Assembly: GCF_010977555.1 (NCBI RefSeq)
Contig: NZ_CP048815.1
Coordinates: 992,001 to 1,056,000, forward strand
Direction: 5' to 3'
DNA from: Caulobacter rhizosphaerae
GTDB taxonomy: Bacteria; Pseudomonadota; Alphaproteobacteria; Caulobacterales; Caulobacteraceae
Length of the DNA stretch: 64,000 nt
The position numbers and the translations under genes were made by a program. Shown one piece after another: positions 13,605-24,801 of the stretch; the stretch's first letter is position 1, and each line of letters starts with the position of its first letter. The notes beneath the pieces were generated by a model. It saw only the letters and a program-made list of their open reading frames with translations. It was not told where the DNA came from and did not search any database.

Positions 13605-15128
13605 TTAGCTGCGGTAATCCCCGTTGATCGCCACGTACTGCTTGGTCAGGTCGCAGGTCCAGACCGTGGCCGAGCCCTTGCCGACCCCGACGTCCACCGA
13701 CACTTCGAACTCGGCGCGCTTGACGTATCTGCTCATCGCCGCCTCGTCATATTCGGCCGAGACCAGGCCGTCGCGGGCGGCGTAGAGGTCGCCGAACTTG
13801 ACGCTGATCTTCTCGCGGTTGACCGGCTCGTCGGCGCGGCCCACGGCCATGACGATGCGGCCCCAGTTGGCGTCCTCCCCGGCGAAGGCGGTCTTGACCA
13901 GCGGGCTTTCGGCGATGGTGCGGGCGATCTTGCGGGCCGACAGCGGGCTTTCGGCGCCGTTGACGGTGATCTTGACGAACTTGGTCGCGCCCTCGCCGTC
14001 GCGGACCAGCTGCAGGGCCAGGTCCAGCAGCACCGCCTCCAGCTTCTCGCGGAAGTCGGCCAGGCGCCGGTCGCCGGCCCGGTGGATCTTGGGCGCGCCG
14101 GACTGGCCGGTGGCGAACAGCAGCAGGGTGTCGTTGGTCGAGCGGTCGCCGTCCACCGTCACGCAGTTGAAGGTGGTGCGGGTATAGAGGCTGACCAGGG
14201 TCTGCAGCGCCGCCGGGGCGATGGCCGCGTCGGTGGCCACGAAGGCCAGCATGGTGGCCATGTCGGGCGCGATCATGCCCGAGCCCTTGCAGATCCCGGC
14301 GATCCGCACCTCGTGGCCGTCGATGGTCGCCGTGGCGTAGGCGCCCTTCGGGAAGGTGTCGGTGGTCATGATCGCCGAGGCGGCGCCGGCCCAGGCGTCC
14401 TCGGTCAGGCGCGTTTCCACCAGGCGCAGGTTCGAGGTGATCTTGCTGTCGTCGAGGATCACGCCGATGACGCCGGTCGAGGCCATCATCACGTCGCGCT
14501 GGCGGCAGTCGAAGCGCTTGCCGACGGCCGTGGCGACCCGGCGCACCGCGTCGGCCCCAGGCTTGCCGGTGAAGCTGTTGGCGCAGCCGGCGTTGACCAC
14601 CAGGGCCCGCACATCCAGCCCGCCGGAAGCGGCCAGTTGCCGCTTGCACCAGTCGACCGGGGCCGAGCCGACGCCGTGGCGGGTGAAGACGCCGGCCGCC
14701 GAGGTGCCCTCGGCGAAGCGCATCAGCAGCATGTCCTCGCGGTCGTGCTTGTAGAAGCCGGCCCGGCCGGTGGCGATCTCGACGCCGGCGATCGGCGGGA
14801 TGGTCGGGAACGGCACGGCCAGGGGCGAGACCGCCAGGCCCGGCTTGCCGGGCGCGCCCTGGGCGGCCGGGGCGGTCGCCGGCTTGGCGGCCTGGACCGC
14901 TTCGGGGCTCCCCGTATTGGCGTCCTTCTGGGCCCGGCGCAGGCCGGCGCGCTTGAGGGCGGCGGTCAGCGGGTCGACCAGGGCCCGCTCCAGGGTGTGG
15001 CCGACGCTGGCGCCGACCTGGCCGACGATCTCGGCCGGGGTCGGGGCGCTGGCGGCCGCCGGAGTCTTGGCGGGCTTGGCGGCGGTCTTGGCCGCCGTCT
15101 TCGGCGCGGGCTTGGGAGTCTTGGTCAT
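13605..15128 (-). CDS. argJ: Bifunctional glutamate N-acetyltransferase / amino-acid acetyltransferase ArgJ, with N-terminal extension
   Basis: The conserved region starts near residue 112 (GVEIATGRAGFYKHDRED) and includes VNAGCANSFTG, STGVIG, TTDTFPK, the GSGMIAPDMATML segment with the autocleavage Ala-Thr bond, and NCVTVDGDRSTND. ArgJ cycles acetyl groups in arginine biosynthesis. Common ArgJ proteins have about 400 residues; this one has 507 because of about 100 residues at the front, rich in Ala, Lys, Thr and Pro (MTKTPKPAPKTAAKTAAK) with one helix-like stretch. The ATG overlaps the PPIase stop by 4 bases, so this long start is plausible and coupled to translation. The extension has no targeting signal I recognise. 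Confidence 0.95.
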   Translation of the reverse strand: MTKTPKPAPKTAAKTAAKPAKTPAAASAPTPAEIVGQVGASVGHTLERALVDPLTAALKRAGLRRAQKDANTGSPEAVQAAKPATAPAAQGAPGKPGLAVSPLAVPFPTIPPIAGVEIATGRAGFYKHDREDMLLMRFAEGTSAAGVFTRHGVGSAPVDWCKRQLAASGGLDVRALVVNAGCANSFTGKPGADAVRRVATAVGKRFDCRQRDVMMASTGVIGVILDDSKITSNLRLVETRLTEDAWAGAASAIMTTDTFPKGAYATATIDGHEVRIAGICKGSGMIAPDMATMLAFVATDAAIAPAALQTLVSLYTRTTFNCVTVDGDRSTNDTLLLFATGQSGAPKIHRAGDRRLADFREKLEAVLLDLALQLVRDGEGATKFVKITVNGAESPLSARKIARTIAESPLVKTAFAGEDANWGRIVMAVGRADEPVNREKISVKFGDLYAARDGLVSAEYDEAAMSRYVKRAEFEVSVDVGVGKGSATVWTCDLTKQYVAINGDYRS

Positions 15129-16105
15129 TTCTTGGCCGGAGCTTGAGCGGGGGCGGACGCCGGCGGGGCGTCGTCGAGGTCGGAGGAGGGGGCCTGGTCG
15201 GCGGCGCCGGGCGGGGCCGAGGCCGGCTCCTGCGGCGCGCCGGGCACGGCCTGGGGCTTGCCCGTCAGCATCTCGACCTTGGCGCCGCCGCGCAGCTTCT
15301 CCAGCAGGTCGCGGACCTGGTCATAGGTCAGGAAGCGCACGATCTGCGGCCGGGCGGCCTCCAGGGTGATCGGCTCCTCCAGGCGCTTGTCCTCGACGCG
15401 CAGCACGGCCCAGCCGCCTTCCGTCTGGAACGGGCCGACCAGCGCGCCCTTCTGGGCGTCCTTCAAGGCCACGGCGTAGGCCGGCGGCATGACGTCGACT
15501 GTGAAATAGCCCAGGTCGCCGCCGTTGAAGCGGGTGGCCGGGTCGGTCGAGCGCTCCATGGCCAGGGCGTCAAACGAGGCGCCGGCGGCCAGCAGCTTCT
15601 TGACGGCCTCGGCGTCGGCCTGGCTGCCGACCAGGATCTGGCGGGCGCGGATCTCCTCGCTGCGCTTGGACAGCTTCTGCTGCTCGGCGTAGAGGCCGCG
15701 GATGGCGTTCTCGTTGACCGCCTTCTCGACGACGTTCTCGACCAGCATGTCGCCCAGGATGCGCTCGCGCGCGGCGGCCAGGCGGCGCTGGGCCACCGGA
15801 TCCTTGTCCAGCTTCTGCTTGAGGGCCTCGGCGGCCAGCAGCTTCTGGTCGATCACCTCGTCCAGGCGCTGACGGAACAGGTCCGAACCGATGTCCAGCG
15901 GCTCGCCCTCGCTGATCAGCCCCTGGGCCACCGCCTCGCGCTTGACGTCCGAGGCCCAGACCGTGTGGCCGTCCACCTTGGCCACGGCGGTGTCGCCGGG
16001 TTCGGGCGGGCGCTCGTCGGCCTTGTCGCGGCCGCAGGCGGCGACCAGCAGGGAAAGGACCAGGACGGCGACGAGGCCGTGAACGCGGGACTTGCTGATA
16101 TTCAT
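15125..16105 (-). CDS. Peptidyl-prolyl isomerase lipoprotein, parvulin type
   Basis: The 326-residue protein begins with a lipoprotein signal peptide ending in the lipobox LVAAC. A SurA-like N-terminal helical part follows (AVAKVDGHTVWASDVKREAV), then a parvulin domain (RARQILVGSQADAEAVKKLLAAGASFDALA and FNGGDLGYFTVDVMPP, GPFQTEGGWAVLRVED). The C-terminal 50 residues are Pro/Ala rich. It likely assists folding of outer-membrane or periplasmic proteins while anchored in a membrane. It overlaps argJ by 4 bases and faces secA across a 491-base gap. Confidence 0.9.
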   Translation of the reverse strand: MNISKSRVHGLVAVLVLSLLVAACGRDKADERPPEPGDTAVAKVDGHTVWASDVKREAVAQGLISEGEPLDIGSDLFRQRLDEVIDQKLLAAEALKQKLDKDPVAQRRLAAARERILGDMLVENVVEKAVNENAIRGLYAEQQKLSKRSEEIRARQILVGSQADAEAVKKLLAAGASFDALAMERSTDPATRFNGGDLGYFTVDVMPPAYAVALKDAQKGALVGPFQTEGGWAVLRVEDKRLEEPITLEAARPQIVRFLTYDQVRDLLEKLRGGAKVEMLTGKPQAVPGAPQEPASAPPGAADQAPSSDLDDAPPASAPAQAPAKK

Positions 16106-16219
16106 AAGGGGCCGATCTCCGGCTGACTCTCACTCAGCGCTCTAGCGCGGTTTATCGCCAAGAGGAAACAGCTTCGCGATCTCGTCGCGATAGACGCCGC
16201 GCAGCTTCAAAATAGTTTC

Positions 16220-16345
16220 GTCATTCCGGGCCTTGTGCCCGGAACCCCTGGTTCAGCCGACAGTGAGACGCCCTGACGCGCTGGCGCGCCACGCATGCGC
16301 ACCTGCGGCGGGCAGAGGGGTTCCGGGCACAAGGCCCGGAATGAC
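16220..16345. repeat. Long inverted repeat, TCATTCCGGGCC family
   Basis: Arms TCATTCCGGGCCTTGTGCCC and its reverse complement lie about 70 bases apart. A close relative is at 31803-31934. The gap 16106-16596 between the PPIase gene and secA otherwise holds only presumed promoters; no coding frame there is convincing. Confidence 0.8.
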
Positions 16346-16596
16346 GGTGGATAAGAAGATGACCTTGGGAACCAGTTTTGGTGGCGGCGATTTAGGCGCC
16401 GGATTGTTTCCACCCCGCCGTCGCAAGGTTCATGACTGTAAGCGCTCGCGTTGACACCCGGTGGACCGGTGCTTAAGTCTCCGCGCGCGCACAGGACGTG
16501 GAATTTCCGCGCGCTTCGCCGCCTCGAATTTACCGTAGTGAAGGCCTTCAAGCCCTAGCGCCGGCCTCACAGACACCGCTCCGGAACCTTCTCTTC

Positions 16597-19362
<2,766 letters not shown>

Positions 19363-19385
19363 ACCCTGAGCGTCTGGTGAACTGA

Positions 19386-19418
19386 AACGCCCGCCCCGGG
19401 AGACCGGGGCGGGCGTTT
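19386..19418 (+). terminator. Rho-independent terminator of secA
   Basis: AACGCCCGCCCCGG and CCGGGGCGGGCGTT form a 14-bp stem with a GAGA loop, followed by TTTTC. A near copy ends the alpha/beta hydrolase region at 21303. Confidence 0.9.
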
Positions 19419-19436
19419 TCGTTTCCATTTAGATCC

Positions 19437-19561
19437 GCTCATCCCGGCGAATGCCGGGACCCAGATCCCTTAGCGGTGTGGCGAGTTGGAAAAGCTCAGA
19501 GCTTGTGGCGTCAGCCTCAAAGCTATTCCATCTGGGTCCCGGCATTCGCCGGGATGAGCGG
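19437..19561. repeat. Long inverted repeat, CTCATCCCGGCGAATGCCGGG family
   Basis: CTCATCCCGGCGAATGCCGG at the left returns as reverse complement at the right, 60 bases away, with CCCAGAT/ATCTGGG inside. It is between secA and the MarR-type gene. Confidence 0.8.
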
Positions 19562-19580
19562 TGTTTTGGAGGTGTGAAGG

Positions 19581-20066
19581 CTAAGTCTTAGCTTCGTCCA
19601 CCAGCGCCGCGCGCAGCGCCTGGACCTGGCGGTTGAGGGCGTCCAGCTGGTCCAGGGTCATGGCCGACTTGGCCAGCAGGGTCTCGCCCAGACAGTCGCA
19701 CTGGTTCAGCAGGGCGCGCCCGGCGTCGGTGAGGCTGACCTGGACCTGGCGTTCGTCCACCACGCCGCGTCGGCGGGCGACCAGGCCGGCCTGCTCCAGG
19801 CGCTTGACCAGCGGGGTGATCGTGCTGGACTCCAGCGCCAGCCGTTGGGCGATCGCGCCCACCGTCGCGCCGCCGTCGCGGCCCTCGGCCTCGCCCAGCA
19901 CGTTCAGCACCAGGTACTGCGGATAGGTGATCCCCATCGCGTCCAGCATCGGCTTGTACGTGCGGGTGATCGCCATGCTGGTGGCGTAGAGGCTGAAGCA
20001 GATCTGGTTGTCCAGCGGGATGGGCACGACGGGAACCTCATGGCGGAAGCGGCCTGCCAGGTTCAT
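19581..20066 (-). CDS. OhrR-like MarR-family repressor
   Basis: The 161-residue protein has the OhrR opening LDNQICFSLYATSMAITRTYKPMLD, with Cys23 matching the peroxide-reactive cysteine of OhrR. The winged helix is VGAIAQRLALESSTITPLVKRLEQAGL and ends RRRGVVDERQVQVSLTD. OhrR proteins release DNA when this cysteine is oxidised by organic hydroperoxides. The gene is divergent from an alpha/beta hydrolase gene; the 115 bases between them hold two copies of TATCGCGATA, likely its operators, so it probably represses both itself and the hydrolase. No ohr gene is next to it in this window. Confidence 0.88.
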   Translation of the reverse strand: MNLAGRFRHEVPVVPIPLDNQICFSLYATSMAITRTYKPMLDAMGITYPQYLVLNVLGEAEGRDGGATVGAIAQRLALESSTITPLVKRLEQAGLVARRRGVVDERQVQVSLTDAGRALLNQCDCLGETLLAKSAMTLDQLDALNRQVQALRAALVDEAKT

Positions 20067-20080
20067 ACCACGAAAAATGA

Positions 20081-20090
20081 TATCGCGATA
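20081..20090. promoter_or_regulatory. Operator copy 1, TATCGCGATA
   Basis: Perfect 10-bp palindrome 14 bases before the OhrR-like start codon. Its centre is 55 bases from that of the second copy. Confidence 0.65.
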
Positions 20091-20131
20091 AAGATTTTGC
20101 TGGACAGGTCGCCGCGGGCGCCTTAGTCATA

Positions 20132-20149
20132 TCGTTATCGCGATAACGA
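20132..20149. promoter_or_regulatory. Operator copy 2, 18-bp perfect palindrome
   Basis: TCGTTATCGCGATAACGA is its own reverse complement and contains the TATCGCGATA core. It lies 33 bases before the hydrolase start, overlapping the likely promoter. Confidence 0.7.
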
Positions 20150-20181
20150 ATATCGCCGCAACGATCCAGAGGGACACGAAG

Positions 20182-21177
20182 ATGAGCCAATCGATCCAGC
20201 AAGCCTCGCGCCGCACCATGATGACCGCCAGCCTGGGCCTCGCCGCCGCCGCGGCCGCCGCCCCGTTCGCGGCGGCCGCCCAGGACCGCCCCGCCGCCGC
20301 CAAGGGCGCTTCCGCAGCCACGGGCGCCGCCAAGTCGACCGCCGGCAGCGGCTTTCTCACCGTCCAGGACGGCACGCAGATCTTCTACAAGGACTGGGGC
20401 CCCAAGACCGCCCAGCCGATCGTCTTCCACCACGGTTGGCCGCTCAGCAGCGACGACTGGGACGCACAGATGCTGTTCTTCGTGGGCCAGGGCTACCGGG
20501 TGATCGCCCATGATCGCCGCGGCCATGGCCGCTCCACCCAGACCGACACCGGCAACGAGATGGACACCTACGCCGCCGACGTCGTGGCCCTGGCCCGCCA
20601 CCTGGACCTGAGGAACGCCATCCATGTCGGCCACTCCACTGGCGGCGGCGAGGCCATCCACTACGCCGCCCGGGCCGACGCCGGCCGGGTCGCCAAGGTG
20701 GTGCTGATGGGCGCGGTGCCGCCGATCATGCTGAAGACGGCGGCCAATCCCGGCGGCCTGCCCAAGGAAGTGTTCGACGGCTTCCGCGCCGCCCTGGCCG
20801 CCAACCGCGCCCAGTTCTTCCACGACGTCGCGGCCGGCCCGTTCTACGGCTACAACCGTCCCGGCGCGAAGGTCTCGCCGGCCACGGTCGAGAACTGGTG
20901 GCGCCAGGGCATGATGGGCGGCGCCAAGGCCCACTACGACTGCATCACCGCCTTCTCCGAGACCGACTTCACCGACGACCTCAAGGCCGTCGACCTGCCG
21001 GTGCTGGTGATGCACGGCGAGGACGACCAGCTGGTGCCGATCGCCGACAGCGCCCATCTGAGCATCAAGCTGCTGAAGAAGGGCGTGCTGAAGACCTATC
21101 CGGGCCTGCCGCACGGCATGGCCACGACGCACCCCGAACTGATCAACAAGGACCTGCTGGCTTTCTTCAAGGCGTAG
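20182..21177 (+). CDS. Alpha/beta hydrolase, non-haem chloroperoxidase-like, Tat-exported
   Basis: The 331-residue protein has a twin-arginine type leader ([18 protein letters not shown] with AAA-Q) followed by an Ala-rich linker. The hydrolase core starts with [17 protein letters not shown]. The triad is visible: Ser in GHSTGGG, Asp in HGEDDQLVP and His in GLPHGM. The [12 protein letters not shown] and DRRGHGRS motifs place it with bacterial cofactor-free haloperoxidases/esterases. It is divergent from an OhrR-like gene with two shared operators, so a role in peroxide or organic hydroperoxide stress in the periplasm is inferred. The true substrate is unknown. Confidence 0.88.
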   Translation: MSQSIQQASRRTMMTASLGLAAAAAAAPFAAAAQDRPAAAKGASAATGAAKSTAGSGFLTVQDGTQIFYKDWGPKTAQPIVFHHGWPLSSDDWDAQMLFFVGQGYRVIAHDRRGHGRSTQTDTGNEMDTYAADVVALARHLDLRNAIHVGHSTGGGEAIHYAARADAGRVAKVVLMGAVPPIMLKTAANPGGLPKEVFDGFRAALAANRAQFFHDVAAGPFYGYNRPGAKVSPATVENWWRQGMMGGAKAHYDCITAFSETDFTDDLKAVDLPVLVMHGEDDQLVPIADSAHLSIKLLKKGVLKTYPGLPHGMATTHPELINKDLLAFFKA

Positions 21178-21199
21178 GTTTCCAAGTCCGGCGCGTGGT

Positions 21200-21281
21200 C
21201 CTCGTCCTTCGACAAGCTCAGGATGAGGACCATGTGCAGGCGCGGTAGAAAACCTCATCCTGAGCCTTTCGAAGGACGAGG
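21200..21281. repeat. Inverted repeat, TCGTCCTTCGACAAGCTCAGG family
   Basis: CCTCGTCCTTCGACAAGCTCAGGATGAGG and its near reverse complement 20 bases later. The last 85 bases of the window carry another copy. Confidence 0.8.
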
Positions 21282-21302
21282 TTTTCGCTGCCCCTGAACG
21301 AG

Positions 21303-21336
21303 AAACGCCCGCCCCGGGAGACCGGAGCGGGCGTTT
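21303..21336 (+). terminator. Rho-independent terminator
   Basis: Nearly identical to the secA terminator: AACGCCCGCCCCGG-GAGA-CCGGAGCGGGCGTT plus TT. It lies between the convergent hydrolase and DEAD-box helicase genes. Confidence 0.85.
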
Positions 21337-21359
21337 TGCTTGGGAGGCGTCAGCCGTCC

Positions 21360-22850
21360 TTAGTCGATCGGGTTCCAGCGTTCGGACGGGGCGGCCGCGC
21401 GCTTGGGGCCGCGGAAATCACCGCCGGCGGCGCGGGCCTGGCCCTGGGCTTGCGCCTGGCCTTGGCCATTACCCTGGCCGCCGCCGTTGCGACCGCGGTT
21501 CTGGCCGCCGGGCTTGCCCTGGCCTTGGCCGGCGCCGCCGCCCTTGGCCGGGCGATTGCGCTGGCGGCGCAGTTCGGACGGGACATTGTTGCGCGGGTCG
21601 GCGCGGCGCGGATCGACGTACTTCTCCGGCGGGGCCAGCTTGTCGGCGACGGCCGCGGCGGCCGCCAGGCCCTTGTCGTTGCGGCGGTCGAAGGTCGGGA
21701 TCGTCTGGCGGGTGGCCTTCTGGATGTCCTTCAGCAGCGGACGCTCGTCATCGGCGCAGAAGCTGATGGCGATGCCGTCCTTGCCCTTGCGGGCGGTGCG
21801 GCCGATCCGGTGGACATAGGCCTCCGGCACGTTGGGCAGCTCGTAGTTGAACACGTGGCTGATGTCGTTGACGTCGATGCCGCGGGCGGCGATGTCGGTG
21901 GCGATCAGCGCCTTGACCTGGCCGGCCTTGAACGAGGCCAGGGCCCGTTCGCGCTGGCCCTGGGTCTTGTCGCCGTGAATGGCGGCGGACTCGATGCCGC
22001 TGGCGGTCAGGTACTTGGCCACCCGGTCGGCGCCGCGCTTGGTGCGGGTGAAGACGATGGCGCGCTCGACGCTGCGATCGGCCAGCAGCTCAGCCAGCAG
22101 GGGACGCTTGCGCTGGGCCTCGATGAAGATCAGCGACTGGTCGATGCGCTCGACCGTGGTGGCCTGCGGGGTGATCGACACCTGGGCCGGATTCTTCAGC
22201 AGCTCGCCGGCCAGCTTGCCGATCTCCGACGGCATGGTGGCCGAGAAGAACAGGTTCTGGCGTTCCTTGGGCAGTTGGCTGGCGATCTTGCGGATCGGCA
22301 CCACGAAGCCCAGGTCCAGCATCTGGTCGGCCTCGTCGAGCACGAAGATCTCGACGCCGTTCAGGTGGGCGCTCTTTTCGCCCAGGTGGTCCATCAGGCG
22401 GCCCGGGGTGGCCACGACCACGTCGACGCCGGCCGCCAGGGCCTTCATCTGGGGGCCGTACTTCACGCCGCCGAAGATGGTGGCGACGGTCAGGCCCAGG
22501 TGGGCGCCATAGGCCTTGAAGTTGTCGGCGATCTGGGTGGCCAGCTCGCGGGTCGGGGAGAGGACCAGGCAGCGGAAGCCGCGGCGCGGGGCCGGGCGCT
22601 TGTCCTCGGCCAGGCGGTGCAGGATCGGCAGGGCGAAGGCGGCGGTCTTGCCGGTGCCGGTCTGGGCGATGCCCAGCAGGTCGCGGCCCGACAGCACGGT
22701 CGGGATGGCTTGCGCCTGGATCGGGGTGGGCGTGGTGTAGCCCTTGTCGGCCAGCGCCTTCAGAAGCGGTTTGGCGAGGCCGAGATCGGTGAATTGAGTC
22801 AAGTCAGAAGCTTTCGTGCAGCCACGAGACGGCGCATGCGATCCTCGCAC
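21360..22850 (-). CDS. DEAD-box RNA helicase, RhlE type
   Basis: The helicase core has all motifs: Q motif GYTTPTPIQAQAIP, AQTGTGKT, PTRELA, TPGR, DEAD, SAT, and HRIGRTAR. The C-terminal 130 residues are low-complexity, rich in Gly, Gln, Asn and Arg (GGGQGNGQGQAQAQGQ), typical of RhlE RNA-binding tails. It unwinds short RNA duplexes in ribosome assembly or RNA decay. The frame starts with GTG at 22850, but similarity begins at a TTG (22802, LTQFTDLGLAKPLL), which could be the real start. The 239 bases upstream, to 23089, hold a small hairpin and no gene. Confidence 0.93.
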   Translation of the reverse strand: MRGSHAPSRGCTKASDLTQFTDLGLAKPLLKALADKGYTTPTPIQAQAIPTVLSGRDLLGIAQTGTGKTAAFALPILHRLAEDKRPAPRRGFRCLVLSPTRELATQIADNFKAYGAHLGLTVATIFGGVKYGPQMKALAAGVDVVVATPGRLMDHLGEKSAHLNGVEIFVLDEADQMLDLGFVVPIRKIASQLPKERQNLFFSATMPSEIGKLAGELLKNPAQVSITPQATTVERIDQSLIFIEAQRKRPLLAELLADRSVERAIVFTRTKRGADRVAKYLTASGIESAAIHGDKTQGQRERALASFKAGQVKALIATDIAARGIDVNDISHVFNYELPNVPEAYVHRIGRTARKGKDGIAISFCADDERPLLKDIQKATRQTIPTFDRRNDKGLAAAAAVADKLAPPEKYVDPRRADPRNNVPSELRRQRNRPAKGGGAGQGQGKPGGQNRGRNGGGQGNGQGQAQAQGQARAAGGDFRGPKRAAAPSERWNPID

Positions 22851-23089
22851 GGCTCGCCTGGTGGCGGGTCGGTGGGGAGCGCCCCGCGTGACACGGGCGG
22901 TCTGATGAGAAGCTTTCAGGGCGCTCGACAGGCTGGACCGGAAAGGTCCTTCACGCGGCTGGAGCGGCCGATAACGCCGGATGGCGTAGGGCCTATGTCG
23001 TTTATTGCACGTGCGAAGTCAAGGGTAGGGGTTATTTGACGCACTGCGTCGGGAAAACCCGGCGGGTCTGGACGTTGGTCGCGTTGACT

Positions 23090-23713
23090 TCAGGCGACCA
23101 GTCGTTCGCCCAGGTCCACCAGCCGCCTTACATCCGCGGGGGCCGGGGTGAGATCCAACTGTCCATGAGCGACCGCGTTTCGCGTGCTGCTCAGCCTGAA
23201 CAGCAGGGCGCTTTCCGTCTGGGGCAAATGCCCCGTCGAAATAAGCAGATCGATCAGAGATCCCGTGGAAAGGCTCCGCGCCGCCAGGGTTGGCTCCAGA
23301 CGCCGCCCAATGGCTTCCAGGCTTGCCCAGGCCATCATGAGCGCCGAGCGGGGGGCGTCGTCGGACAGCCGGCGGGCTTCCCCCAGAGCCGTGCGGATAT
23401 CGTGAGGCGTGATGGTCTCGAGCGGCGCGCCATCGGCGGTGGCGTAGACGACCTCAAGCCGCCAGTCTGCTTGGCCGGAAAACAGACTTTGCAGCTGTTT
23501 CAGCTTGGTTTCGGTTGAGCCGCCTCCGCGCTGCATCACCTCGATGACCAACTGAGGTTTCGCGCCGACGGCGATCGCATCGGGCTGAAAACCACGCAAG
23601 AAGCCCGGGAGCTGATCCGCAGAAGGTCGGCGGATCACCTGATAGCCTCGTTTTGTCCAACGAGATTCCAGATTATCGAGCGCCGCTTGCTCGTTCAGCA
23701 TGGCGGAAACCAT
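23090..23713 (-). CDS. PD-(D/E)XK nuclease-like protein (AHJR-like N-terminal domain)
   Basis: The 207-residue protein has an N-terminal half that looks like the restriction-endonuclease fold: LESRWTKRGYQVIRRP, then QPDAIAVGAKPQLVIEVMQRGG with Asp and Glu where PD-(D/E)XK enzymes have catalytic acids. The usual lysine after the glutamate is replaced by M-Q-R, so activity is doubtful. The C-terminal half is helical (RSALMMAWASLEAIGRRL, SLIDLLISTGHLP, SSTRNAVAHGQ), similar to helical add-ons of defence nucleases. It follows the RusA-like gene with a one-base overlap (TGATG). No other phage genes are near. Function unknown; a nuclease or defence role is inference. Confidence 0.65.
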   Translation of the reverse strand: MVSAMLNEQAALDNLESRWTKRGYQVIRRPSADQLPGFLRGFQPDAIAVGAKPQLVIEVMQRGGGSTETKLKQLQSLFSGQADWRLEVVYATADGAPLETITPHDIRTALGEARRLSDDAPRSALMMAWASLEAIGRRLEPTLAARSLSTGSLIDLLISTGHLPQTESALLFRLSSTRNAVAHGQLDLTPAPADVRRLVDLGERLVA

Positions 23714-24129
23714 CAGGCCAGCTCCTCATGCAGGTCGTTGGTGACCCGAATATAGATGATGGGTTCGTCCGCCTCCAAGGCTGACACCAGGGTATCGGTC
23801 GGGCTTTGGAAAGCAAACACCCGGCCGGGTTCGAACTTCTGAACGACGACCCGCTCCACGATCTCGTCATCGCTATAGACGCATCTTACCATGGCATCGA
23901 GTATCGGCTTTACCCTGTTGTCGACATCGCCCTGCATGACCGCGCCGGGAAAGATGAAGATGGTGACGGCGAGCGGCTCTGTGAGAAGCCAGGAGCCTTC
24001 AGGCAAGGCCTTGCGCGCCGCTTCCCGGATGGCGTCCTTCCAGGCGGCTTTCGAAGCTCCGGAGCCCTGAAGGCTGATCGCCGTCCCTCGAACAGCGAAT
24101 TCGAACGGCAGTTCCGGTTCCAGAGACAA
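23713..24129 (-). CDS. RusA-like Holliday junction resolvase family protein
   Basis: The 138-residue protein matches the RusA pattern: PFEFAVRGTAISLQ at the start, WKDAIREAARKAL, then GDVDNRVKPILDAM and YSDDEIVERVVV. The aspartates in DVDN and SDD are the metal-binding residues of RusA. RusA enzymes cleave Holliday junctions and are usually phage encoded. Here it heads a two-gene minus-strand unit with a nuclease-like partner, and upstream DNA is AT-rich (TCAATTCATAATTGCATTC). The opening differs from typical RusA, so the substrate may differ as well. Confidence 0.7.
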   Translation of the reverse strand: MSLEPELPFEFAVRGTAISLQGSGASKAAWKDAIREAARKALPEGSWLLTEPLAVTIFIFPGAVMQGDVDNRVKPILDAMVRCVYSDDEIVERVVVQKFEPGRVFAFQSPTDTLVSALEADEPIIYIRVTNDLHEELA

Positions 24130-24171
24130 GTTGCGTTCGTCCGGCTGTTTTCAGTCAATTCATAATTGCAT

Positions 24172-24801
24172 TCACGATTGGGAATCAAGTTTGGAGACGC
24201 CTTCCATCGGCCGCGCCCAGACCAGGTAGCGCAGGGGGCCGTGGACCTTGGCGTCCAGCGGCCAGCAGGTGGCCAGGGCCAGGGCGCGGCCGGGCGCGTG
24301 GGGATCGAGGCCGGACGCGTCCCAGCGCACGACCTGGGCGCCGGCCACCGAGAAGCGGGCCCGGCGGCCGTCGATCCGCTGCACCGCGATCTCGTCTCCG
24401 GGGCCCAGCTGGCCGAGCAAGGCGAAATGGGTGTCGCGATGGGCGGCGTAGACCGCCACGCCCCGGTCGCCGGCGTCGGGGGTGCCCGCCACGTGGCCGG
24501 GACCGAAGGCCAGGGCCTGGCCGCTGGCGCCGTCCAGCACGATCACGCTGCGGTGCAGGCGGGGGAAGGTGATCCGGGCCACCGGCCAGGTGTCGGCCCA
24601 GGGCCAGGGCTTCACGGGCTGGCCCGTGGCGACGGACCGGGCGAAGGCCCGCTCCAGCAGCACCTGGGCCAGGGCGGCCTTGGCCGGGATCCACAGGCCC
24701 TGGCCGCAGAGCGCCAGCCCCACGGCCATGACCAGGGCCGCGGGGGCCAGGAACGGGAGCCGCCGTCGGGCGGCTCCCAGCAGGGCGGCGATCCGGCTCA
24801 C
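24172..24801 (-). CDS. Class GN (proteobacterial) sortase
   Basis: The GTG at 24801 follows GGAGGAACGC and overlaps the stop of the substrate gene by 4 bases. The product is 209 residues with an N-terminal membrane anchor (LAPAALVMAVGLALCG). Catalytic residues are His121 in YAAHRDTHF, Cys179 in LATCWP and Arg191 in GPLRYLVW. Class GN sortases occur in Gram-negative bacteria as a single enzyme with one dedicated substrate, encoded next door. It cleaves the LPxTATDG signal of the vWA protein upstream and joins it to an unknown acceptor in the envelope. Confidence 0.93.
   Translation of the reverse strand: MSRIAALLGAARRRLPFLAPAALVMAVGLALCGQGLWIPAKAALAQVLLERAFARSVATGQPVKPWPWADTWPVARITFPRLHRSVIVLDGASGQALAFGPGHVAGTPDAGDRGVAVYAAHRDTHFALLGQLGPGDEIAVQRIDGRRARFSVAGAQVVRWDASGLDPHAPGRALALATCWPLDAKVHGPLRYLVWARPMEGVSKLDSQS

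Noticed and set aside
16106..16596. Gene in the gap before secA
   Set aside because: The frames here run through the inverted repeat and lack any signature.
22851..23089. Riboswitch or RNA gene before the DEAD-box helicase
   Set aside because: Only a small hairpin could be found; no known riboswitch core.
23090..24129. Prophage remnant suggested by the RusA-like gene
   Set aside because: No integrase, capsid, tail, lysis or attachment site is seen around it.
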